A DNA stretch of 64,000 bases from Paramacrobiotus metropolitanus. Its lineage: Eukaryota; Tardigrada; Eutardigrada; Parachela; Macrobiotidae. Shown one piece after another: positions 25,641-35,870 of the stretch. Where the stretch lies: the NCBI RefSeq assembly GCF_019649055.1, contig NW_026570224.1:1922001-1986000 (forward strand). Reading direction: 5' to 3'. The notes below the pieces were generated by a model. The model saw only the letters and a program-made list of their open reading frames with translations, searched no databases and was not told the DNA's origin. Within the stretch, counting starts at the first letter, position 1; each line of letters opens with the position of its first letter. Made by a program: the position numbers and the translations under genes.

Positions 25641-27513
25641 TGGTAACACAGCTGCTGCCTCGGTTTCCGATGTGCGTTAACGCTTTCCCGCTTTCATCTG
25701 AATTCTTAAAGACAACCCAGCAGATGTCATCATTTCAACGAGCTCTTCTCACCGCAGATTGCTAATTTGTTTGCGCTTTTACACGTTTCAGCGGCCATCG
25801 TTTTAACTGCGTCATTCAACGCAGCAGCTCATTTGTAATACAAACATAATACTTGACTCTATTCCTTATTGTGCATCCAGTATAGCGAAAACTGCAGGAA
25901 AAAAATGTCTATAGAATATGGCGTCTGCTGGTGACCTTCTCGATGATCGAATGGACTTCCGCTGGATGCAGCAACAAGCGCACATCCGTACCTTTTTGCC
26001 GGTTGTGAGCAGGGTTTGGTTTTTAGCGGCCATGACCGGTTTTTCGTAAAAGCACTTGCTGAAATCGTTCGAAAAGCACGTTTGTTTATGTACTTCGGTT
26101 CTTATAAGTGCGCACTGAATTGTATAGCGGAATAAACAATTCAATGTGACGCTAAAATCACGAGGTAAAAGGGTATAATTAAAACTGCTGTCGATTGTTA
26201 TACACCAATATCGAAGATTACACAACTGGCACATTAACAAGAAATGTAAAGCATTTTTAAGTTTTGCACAACCACGTATGTACATGTACAGATACATACA
26301 TGTTCGTACATGTATTTCAATATAATTATACTGTATAATTCCGAGTTCTAGCATGAACGTCTCTGAGTCTGCACAATTAATCAAATACATATGAATGGAG
26401 TATTGTAAAACAGCTTACTTATTTGTTAGGGGTAATATTTATTGCATTTGTTTCGTCGCTTCTATCCACTATGCTTATCGAGAAATCATGCTGATTAAAA
26501 GAAGACACAGCGTTTCGTATTCGAAGCATGAAGAGCAAAGTTTTATACAAGTATGGGAAGTAGCTGTTGAGTTACATCTTCCAATCCAATCAAAATTTAT
26601 AAATCGAACGTACTTTCATTTCTTGCACATAAGATATGCCGCCATTAGGTATGTAAGCAAATACAATTTATTTTTTTACCTTTAAAGTACTGTAATTACA
26701 ATGTCTTAGTGCGAGTACTTTGTAACGTGTTTCTGTATTTCCGTTGTCTTCACATTGGAAAATTATGGCTAGTGTGGACTTTAAGCCTCCTGTTGAATGC
26801 TAAGGTTGCCGCCCGGCAGTCGCTATACATTCACGCTTTTGGAATGTTAGAATGATTCTGTTTTTTTTTATTTCACCTTAAAATTATTTAACCCATGAAG
26901 TGAGAAACAGACGGCTTATACAAACCGCCACAAATTATACAAGTATTGTACATTAACAAAAATGGTGCTCTGATTGTACATTTATTTCTTAAGCACTACA
27001 CGCAGTAGCGAATACAGTCAACCCGTGTGCAAAGCAATAGTGACCAGACTTTCAGCAGGAATCGGAGAAGCAAATACGCTAACCCAGAGAAAACCATCCA
27101 CCAAAACCAAAAGTGAAAAAGCCATTCATTCTACCACAAAATTTCTCTGCTAATATTTCGCAAAAAATGCATGAAATAAGGTATAACGTAGCCGGAAAAC
27201 AAGCAAACAAACATAAACTCCAAATTTCGCTGCAACCATTACCACAAACATGGAAAATCAACTAAATGCACAACATCCCTAAATACCGCTCCAAACACCA
27301 CAAAATTAACAACCAAAGCCGGCAGGTCACACAAAAATGGGGGGAACAGCAAACTTTATATCATTTAGAACTACATGCTACGTAAATACAATATAATAAA
27401 ACCATTCGATCAACAAATCAATCTGCAAGCGCGCGGGTGCTTTCACAAAATACATAAAATGCTCTAGGTGCCAAAAAACTGAAGTCTCGGTGCCTCACGT
27501 ATCAATGCGGGGT

Positions 27514-30500
27514 TTAAGAGACCATCTCTTCTTTCATTACGGGGGAGGCAACCATGGTAGCCTCCGCACTGGCAGGTGTCACGATACTCCCCGTCGTTTC
27601 CTTCGCTACGCTCTTTTCCTTCTCGGAATTCTGATGGCGCTGCTCAGCACGCACCTGTCGCCGACTGGGCATCATAGGGAATTCTGCGTCTGTAGCCTTA
27701 CACTTGAGCGATTCCACATCGCCCAAGGCCGCCGAGGGCGGAATACCTGTGATTCCGGTCATGGAGCCGCGGACGGTTACGCATTTACGCATGTGCTTCT
27801 CCAACGTACTGGGTATGGAGAATGGGGTGTTACAGAATCGACAGCGGTAGATGTCTTTCCCTGCACGACCATGCGTTTTCATGTGACGTGTCAACTTGCT
27901 GCTCTGTGCGCAAGCGTAATCGCAGAAATTACACTTGTATGGTTTTTCACCTAAAAGCCCAAAAACGGATAACTCAGCCTCCTCCTATGCAGTACTGCTT
28001 GACAAGATATATGCTAATTGTAAGCCTGCCCAACAGATACTCTAGAGCCAAAATTTTTAAACCAAGACCCAAGTTAATACGGCAAATATAGTATACACAG
28101 AAGTAAATTATATACTTATAGCACTGGTGCACAAAACAGCTTAGAATATTTCTAAATCATCTACCACATAAATACCTGTGTGGCTTCTACGGTGAACCGT
28201 CAGGTTGCTGCAGTTTTTGAAGGTTTTGCCACAAAATTCACACACGTCTTTCCGAGATTTCTTTCCATCAGCATCGACGCTGCCTTCTTGGCCATCCACT
28301 GCACCGGATGGTCCTTTCGGCGAATTGTCATCGTCATCCTCCTCGTCCTCTTCCTCCGGCTCAACAGAGCCTTCACCGTTATGCAGGGCTTCGCCGGCTT
28401 GACTAGCATCGGCCTTCGCTTTGCCTCCGCCATCGACACTGCCGTCTTTGGCAGTCCTTTTAGATCCTTTTTTCTGACTAGAATACCATGAATTATCAAA
28501 GAGATCGCGATTCAGCATGCCAACCATGGACGGGCCGTATGGGCGGTAGCGGGGCGCCAGAGCACCGGCCCGATTCTTGCGATTTTCATGTCCGTTGAAT
28601 TTCTTCAACACCTTCCCCGATGATGTATCGGGTTCACTGGAGGCTTCCCCAGTATCATCTGCCATTTCATCGTTGATACGTAGCGCCGGTTTCGACGCAT
28701 CACCCTCATCGTCCTCTTCAGCTGACTCCATGGCCGCATCGTCGTCGGACTCCTGTTTCAGACCAGCAGCGGTTCCGCGCGATGACCACGAACTGTTATT
28801 GTGGACTTTCATATGTCGCTTCAGTTTACTGGCCTGCTTGCACGCATAGCTGCATTGACCGCATTTGTAGGGTTTTTCTCCAGTGTGCGACCGAATGTGA
28901 ACGACGAGATTGCTATGAAATCTGTAAAAACAGTGTTAAGTTTTTGCCATTAAACAGTACGTTTTTGTCATTTTTTGTTTTCATTAAACCGTAAGTTTTG
29001 TCATTTGTTGTTTTTGTTTAAGGGAACTTAAATTGTACTTGAAATAATTGGATAGAAAACGAAACAAAGTAAAAAAACTCATTTATTTTAGCTTATTATT
29101 ATAACTACATCATATTAGTATATGCGTATGTACATATACACATATGACTTGTATGAGTACATTGCTTATAACTGCGTGACAATCAGAGACCCTGCATCTC
29201 GGCTTCTTATTCTGTATGCAATCCACTTATGATTTATATCCATACCTGAATGTCTTGAAGCAGTGCGGACATTGGCGAACTTTTTCTCCGGATCCCGACT
29301 TGGCGGCCGGATGTTCGCGGTTTTCAGACGACTCTTTATGATCCCCCGAAACGGGTTCGCCACCTTCGCTACCCACATCACCCAGCGTACGACCAGCACC
29401 CGGCTCCGATACCAGCACCCCACCCCAGGTGGGAACTCCACCGGCCGCGCTGGAGCTGCTCCCGTCGGCGTCGAATGGACCGCGCCCGGGCATCCAGTTT
29501 CGTGGATTCCAGTTGCTGTACCGTGAATCAGCGCTCAGTGGTTCGTGACGATGCAGTAAGCGAGTGCCGCCGTTAGAACTGCAGTTTGACGGATGATTAC
29601 TGCTGGACATATCGTGACTGCGGGTGAATAACGTTAAACGATGCTCGGACTGCAGATGGTTCAATAAATCCAGCGCATGAGAAAAGGAATGACGACAACC
29701 AAGACAGACGAGGTCTTGGGCTTCACCTGTAAGTGAAATTTGGCTGATCAACTGATGACCATTGGTAATCATATGAAAAGAGTCCAGCATTGTGCTGCAC
29801 AGAGAAGAAGAGAGAATTCTCCCGGCTTGGTTCTTCTGATTTAACTACTCTAGTGGCCAGTGAAAGTGACTACAGTGCTGACCACTCATATTAAGACAAG
29901 ACTGACAAGGTGAGTATCGCTACTGAGCCGATGACGTCACGCTATTTTCAGATTCAGCCAGGTTTAACCGCCGCCTGGGAGTAGGTGGAAGCTACGGGTA
30001 CAGTGAGTGAATGCAAGTTAAGCAGGGCTGTGATTGCTGATTTGTCGAGACATGAGCACGCGTGCGGTGGCCCATGCCACAGGCTGTTTTAACGTAAATC
30101 TTTGAAATTCATAACTTTCCTCCATTAAATTTTTATGTATAGTCTTAAAAATGCAGAATAATACACAGTATTAGGCAAAATAAATTTTCTGTTTCTTCTT
30201 TAGGGTAATGCAGTATGAGCCCTGCGGTTAACATAGCCGCCTATGGAAATCCTCCATAGGCGGCTATGCTAGCCGCGCAGGCTAACAGCGCACAATCCTG
30301 AAAGAAAAATTAAAAAGCATTTCTTTTGCCTGATACTGTGTATTATTCTGCATTTTTCACGACTATACATAAAAATTTAATGGAGGAATGAACAAAGTTA
30401 TGAATTTTCAAAGATTTACGTTAAAACAGCCTGTGGCATGGACCACCGCACGCGTGCTTCTGTTACGTTGTCGCTCGACAACCGGAGGGTCCACAAATGG

Positions 30501-31787
30501 TGCAATGCCAGTAAAATCAGCAATAAAATTGCTTAAAACGCCACTGCTGCACAATAACATAGCATTGCACTCGTACAGTACACTGACGATGAGTACAGTA
30601 CCGCATGACTCGTTTTGATGTTAAGTGTACTTACTTAATTTGTAACGATAAATACAGTACAAAGTACATGACGGCAGCGGAAACGCTTCCCAGATGAGCA
30701 ACCCATTTATAAAAAATTTCATACTACGAGCCTACAGAGTACGTGTAACAATTCTAAACAGAAATGTTTAATCATAATTGCATCATTATCTGCTATCAGC
30801 TTTGGTTACGCACTGTAGGGTCACTAGGGTTGTACCTATGCCAGTCGAAATTTTAATGATCAACCACTTGGAGTCATACCTATTAAATTTGTTCAGTATG
30901 AACTATGAATTTGGCTTCCCTTAAAATTAATAAAACTATAAAGCAGCACGGAAGTCCGGGAACTAACTGAATGAACTGAACTCCATCCTAAATTTCGCTG
31001 CCGATCATAAAAAAACAGATTAAAATCATATATCGATAACTCTCTCACGCACAGGAAGAGTATAGTAATTTAGTAATCACAAGCAGCAAAAATTACTTGT
31101 GTAACTGGATGAATTAAAAATAAAATTCAATCCTTATAAAGCAGAAGTATATTAGTATAGTATTCATGTGAACTATTTCACAAAGTTTTTTCCTCGGCCC
31201 TGAGCTTCCACCAAATGTCTGATTCTTACTCGCCGGCATTCACATACGAACTATGAGTACACAAATACATATTAGCGTTTAAGGTTTATCGGTCCATGGG
31301 ACATGGGTTTACACGGAAGCAGTGCTCTCCAATAAGATCATCACCTAATGAAAGTATAACTGCCATGGTGTTGTCCTTTCCATCTATTTTTGGGATCTAT
31401 GGGCAAATCTTTATGAACTTTATTAAGAAAGGGTTGACTTACTACCAAAACGTTATTCCTGATATCAGTTTTTTCGGTTGAACTTACGTTTTCGAGATAA
31501 ATTCATTGGATGATCGTGCTCTTCTTCGGCACAGTTTTCATTGTCACTGGTCACCAGACTTCCCTGGCTACTGTGAGGACGCGCTTGGGAAGCATCCCGC
31601 GATATAACTGGCGATGACATGTTTCGGCTAAGGCTTGGCGTTATTGTTGAATCCTTTAACTGATTAGTAAAGTTCTCCTTATCACAATGGTCCACCTTAT
31701 GCTTTATAAAACTACAGATATCTCCAAGAGGAAACTCTGCTTGGCACATGCCACAGACAAGCGTATCCATAGGCGAATCAGCCAACC
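27514..31787 (-). CDS. BCL11A/B-type C2H2 zinc-finger transcription factor (5'-incomplete)
   Basis: Nuclear DNA-binding repressor related to vertebrate BCL11A/BCL11B (CTIP1/2) and fly CG9650. The supported exons in coding order are 31787-31488, 29726-29246, 28921-28176 and 27950-27514, with matching phases (1, 1, 2, 1) and stop TAA. Fingers in order: a CCHC finger ([17 protein letters not shown], the equivalent of the BCL11 N-terminal oligomerisation finger), [17 protein letters not shown], the pair [16 protein letters not shown] and [16 protein letters not shown], then an acidic linker ([10 protein letters not shown]), then the triplet [32 protein letters not shown] and [16 protein letters not shown]. 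The pairing, spacing and TGEKPYKC linkers are those of BCL11. The last finger ends HMRKC rather than H-x4-H. The N-terminal MSRRKQ peptide expected for the family was not found. A foldback element sits in the 29727-31487 intron. Confidence 0.88.
30031..30545. mobile_element. foldback element / long inverted repeat
   Basis: The left arm (about 30054-30200) and right arm (about 30300-30457) are nearly identical reverse complements. They share GCACGCGTGCGGTGG, CATGCCACAGGCTGTTTTAA, ACGTAAATCTTTGAAA and TGCAGAATAATACACAGTAT, with one ~8-nt indel. The outer flanks (TTGTCGAG, TTGCTGATTT) still match at offset positions, extending the structure to about 30031-30545. The centre is a perfect 16-bp stem (30232-30247 with 30253-30268) and a 5-nt loop. 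No open frame of note lies inside, so it is non-autonomous. Target-site duplications were not resolved. Confidence 0.8.
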
Positions 31788-32618
31788 CTACAAAATCAAG
31801 CAGCAACATTAAAATCTTTTGGCTTTTGCAGATTTCCCACTGCAACAGGATCCCATAAGACGGAAAACGTTTTCGAGATTTAGTCCGTCAAAATTACTAA
31901 TCCACCACTTTCTATTTGAAAGCCGATATTTTCCACAGTACTGGGACACAAGCTATTGCTTTACGCCTTTGTACGTAAGACGGTAAGCGTTATCCCGTAA
32001 ATGTGATAATTCCTGAATGCGTAGCCGCCGAGCCGAAAGCATGCTTTTCATTGAGAACTCCCGAAAAAAAGGTTACCATAAGTTTAATGGCAGACACACC
32101 GCTAACTGTCATTCAAATAATGTTCAAACTTGGAACAGATCTATGGTACAAGGCTACCACAAAGCGATGGTAGAATTTAAGGGGAAAAAGTAGAATTTTT
32201 ATTATATGCGAATAATGCGATAAGCTGGTTCCACAGCTCGACTGTTGTATTAATATTTAGAGTAATTTTATTGTAAGTTGATGCCATTACAACCACTATA
32301 AGGACCATCTTTTATATTCTACAGTATAACAATCACAAAATCAGTTATTAACAATATATATTAAATCTTGTGCATGTGTACTTATACAGCCCGGTCGAAC
32401 GCTTTTGTAATTCGTTGCAACTTACCGCTTCCTCTATAAACCAGAATTACTTCAATTTCCAAAAGAAAAAATCATGTCACCGATAAGAATTATACATTTT
32501 ATGAAAACTTTGGTATAGTAATGTGCCTGACCATAACCGAAGGTTTAAATAAAACTACGGTCTCGAATGGAGCATAACATATTTTGCTCGTAATCTGGTC
32601 GCCTAAAAGCCGACTACC

Positions 32619-32747
32619 GGTCACTTATGCCGTAATAATATCCGCTTGCATGACCACAGTCCACTCAACACCACCGGGTGGATGTTATTCAGCCCGTGCA
32701 CAACAACAACCCAACTGACCAATGGGCTGCTTGACCGGCCGTTGACC
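32619..32747. promoter_or_regulatory. minor cluster of TGACC/GGTCA half-sites
   Basis: GGTCA at 32619 and TGACC at 32651, 32716, 32732 and 32743: five copies in 129 bp. The words are the core of nuclear-receptor half-sites (AGGTCA/TGACCT), but most copies lack the full hexamer. It could be an intronic enhancer or an old repeat. Confidence 0.3.
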
Positions 32748-33907
32748 AGTGCTTGTTTGTGCGATATTAAATTGTTTTCGCAACTGGCCACTGGTCTTTC
32801 CAGTAGATCAGACCGTAGTGCATACATGCATCTTCTTCAAATAGAGTACCAAACCAGATGATGAGTGGACATACATTTAAATTGTAAAATTATGATGAAA
32901 ACTGAAAAATACTCGAAATGCTGATGGTACCGTAACAACCTGTGCTTCCACGTTAACGATAATCATTTTTTACAAAAATTTTTTTTCTGAAATGGTAAGT
33001 CACCGTACACATTAGAATATTGCACAAAATATTTTTCGCACAGGAAAACAGGGCATTGATAAAGCGGTATGGAAAACTACTATTACTATTTCGATTAAAA
33101 AAATTGGTGTAATTGTTGCTAGATCTAGACAACTAGCTAGGTACGACTTAAGGGTGCTAAATATAAATAAATTTCATCACTTGTGTAATTATAAATCTTA
33201 CTTACCAAAGTTACCATTAGTTCTTTCGGTTAAAGTAGTATCCACTATCCAATACCGTGGATTGTTCAAAAAAATGAACAACCCACACTCGTAAATTTAT
33301 AAGATAAATTCTTAATTCATGAATTCATTGATTCATGAATTTAGATCAGTGATTCACAAGAAAGCGATATACAAAACAAATCTACAGTCGCAACTCGCAA
33401 ATGTAAACTACTGTATTGTTTAAGCCTTTAAGGATACCGATATGGAGTGGCTATAAGCCAGATCAATCATAATCGTGAAAGCGCAATATTTTACAAAACC
33501 GCTGTATTTCCTCGAAATATTATATCATATTATATTATTATAATTTACTTAAATATATAAACTACAGTGGTTTATCAAATTTACCTAAGCTTGCAGGATT
33601 AAATTGCAATCACTTTCATCACCACCATTATTTTATCAACAAGTACTAGTACATAGCTAGTAGCTACGACAAAAATCAGAATACACGAGAAGAATCAGAA
33701 TATCTATATACGCACAAATTGCGATATTGTTTCCTATACGCATTACTTTATTCCACGATTTACTCCATGGAACTGTATTTACTGGAAGGTGTGCGCATAA
33801 CCAGTTACAGTTGAAATGATTAAAATCAATGGACAAGTGCTATTTGCAAGAATATCGTTCGTACTGGCCTCAATTAACAATCAGGTGATGAGCGGAGTAC
33901 GGACAAC

Positions 33908-34314
33908 GGTCACTTACTTACTTACTGACCCACATCTCCTCTCCGATTCACCAATTTCCTTCACAACAAATCTGAACTGGTCCACCATAGAATCTGCAGC
34001 TATATTTGAGCTTGATGTAAAGACTGCATGTGAATGTGGTTGGGCCGGTCGTCTCTGACCACTAGGGTGAATGACCGACCTGAAACCGGCTTTATCCGCA
34101 CTGACCAACTGACCCACTGTCAGCTGAATGACCACTCACACTTTCAACATATAATCGCCGACAACACACATTTTCCCTTCTGTCGTTATACTGACCAGTA
34201 CTACAAACATGCCTGATCCACTTATGGAAAAATGTCACTGACCTCGTCTGGTAAAATGGTCAGACCAGTCTTTTCAACGTCCATTTTAAGGACACAGGAC
34301 AGGATAGGCGGTCA
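33908..34314. promoter_or_regulatory. dense cluster of TGACC/GGTCA half-sites
   Basis: Eleven copies in 407 bp: GGTCA at 33908, 34258 and 34310; TGACC at 33926, 34056, 34072, 34102, 34110, 34129, 34192 and 34239. Many are in the context ACTGACC. Fewer than one is expected by chance for a 5-mer on two strands. Spacing is irregular, which argues against a simple tandem repeat. It lies upstream of the first supported exon of the BCL11 homologue. Confidence 0.45.
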
Positions 34315-35048
34315 CTAGCTATCTCAAAGCAGGAATATCACGATACCGCCAAGTGAGTCTAAACTTTAAATGTAATGAGTTACAACCACATTTTCCTGCA
34401 CACACGAATGACGCTTCGTTTCCGAAATTAATGCTCAGATTAATTTTTTAAAAAAAGCAACAAACAATTTAGGATTTAATTAAAACTGTAATAAACTCTA
34501 AAGATCAGACGAAACTAACTGTAAGTAATTTTCTGCCATCGCCTTCTCGGTATACTGACAATGAGCATTGCTTTATTATTATGGTTAGGGAGCAACGAGC
34601 GTTACATATCTGAAAAGTGAAAATATACAGTCTACAGATTGTCGTACTACTTCATAAATCGTATCCACACTTAAAGCATTTAGGTGTGTTTACAAATATT
34701 AGCTTCAGACTATCAAAATTTAATTACTGATGCAGCTGCAATTACGTATTTGCGATAGAGAGAAATTTGCTGGGCAAGTAATATGTACTTTTACTCCACT
34801 TTTTATGATGAAATATCAAGGCAGTTGCAAGATCGCAACAAACAGTTTGAAAACGAATAGTAACTAAAAAGACCTCTCAAAACTACTCTTAAAAGTTAGT
34901 CGTAAGCCATTAATACTGGAATATTACAGATGGACCTAATTTAATAGCATTCAGATTCAGTCCTGCTCTAAAAAAATTCAATAAAAAAAGCCAACATAAT
35001 ATGATTTACATACCGTGGACGACTTAAAGTGCATTAAAAAAATGATAC

Positions 35049-35160
35049 CTTTAACTGACTCTGGTGGAGGATCTAATCCTTGCGGCTTAGCAGTATGTAT
35101 TTTGTGGAGATTTCGTGCAATACTAGGCTGAGAGAATTGATTCCATGGACGACGGAGCAA
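35049..35160 (-). CDS. candidate upstream BCL11 exon
   Basis: A minus-strand open stretch reads ...SIARNLHKIHTAKPQGLDPP-PESVK and ends at 35049 with AAAG|GTATCA, a phase 1 donor that matches the phase 1 acceptor at 31787. The joined product would read [21 protein letters not shown] possible acceptor, TTCTCTCAG, lies about 30 nt inside the open stretch. There is no sequence similarity to the family N-terminus, and no start codon is assigned, so this rests on phase and position only. Confidence 0.35.
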
Positions 35161-35769
35161 CCTTTTGAAATACTAAATATCTCTACAGACACTACAACTT
35201 AAAACTGAGTGCACAAGTTGCACGTGCGGTGAATTACTTTGTACTGTAATTGTGTGTTTATGTGTAACAAATCTCACAAAATGAAATTTCAAGTATAAAG
35301 CAAATCTACGACTAAGTACAAACTAACTAATTACTGGTAAGGAGTCTTATCGGTACTCATCTAGTTGGTCAGTGCGTGCTGGATATTGTTATTCATCTCG
35401 AAATCTGAGAATTAGCTGCGTGCGCAGTTGCGAAGCTGCAAATCATTGTTGTTACATAATGCCTGTTCTACATTGCCGGACCTACGATCGAATTGTATTC
35501 TGCAGTACCGAATCGCCGATCAGTGATCGAAGCTCTAATATGTACGTTGGTTTCCACTGTCCTGTATCGGGTGGGTATAGACTCCCGTTATCGTGCACTG
35601 TAAACCTTTCGACCTGCAAACTAAAAATCGATGACGTCCACGCTTGGGTCCGTCGCTGCACGTATTTGGCGGAAATAGCCAACTGAAATGACGTGAGCAG
35701 ATCAGAGTTCTCACTTATGCTCTTATTGCCGGGCTTGTTAAACAATATATATGTGTACCGCAACATATT

Positions 35770-35870
35770 GCTTAGCGACGACGATGCCGCTACGAACGGA
35801 ACCGTAACGCGCTGGTCTGGCCGACTCGTCCAGCGCGCGGCGCGGCGTTATCTTAGACCTCGTATTTCAC
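35770..35870. promoter_or_regulatory. CpG-rich island, possible BCL11 promoter
   Basis: About 100 bp of GC-rich DNA in AT-rich flanks with many CpG dinucleotides (for example GCGCGCGGCGCGGCG). It includes a 9-bp inverted pair, ACGCGCTGG / CCAGCGCGC. It lies upstream of the candidate first exon of the minus-strand BCL11 gene. The promoter role is inferred from base composition and position only. Confidence 0.3.

Larger units (their letters stand above)
22026..27513. other. gene-poor 5.5 kb stretch
   Basis: AT-rich sequence between the allatostatin gene and the stop of the BCL11 homologue. Open frames here are short and lack family resemblance. The right-hand ~500 bp probably belongs to the BCL11 3' UTR (minus). 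It contains a 40-nt palindrome at 24726-24765 and a small tandem repeat at 25597-25640. Confidence 0.5.
31788..35048. other. long BCL11 intron or upstream region
   Basis: 3.3 kb between the first supported BCL11 exon and a candidate upstream exon. It has two clusters of TGACC/GGTCA words (32619-32747 and 33908-34314) and a small inverted repeat of ATTCATGAAT units near 33313-33341. No coding block was recognised. Confidence 0.5.

Noticed and set aside
26281-26320. Run of TACATGTA-like words
   Set aside because: Simple low-complexity sequence; no defined unit or conserved spacing.
27490-27954. Plus-strand 154-residue frame
   Set aside because: It is the complement of the last BCL11 zinc-finger exon.
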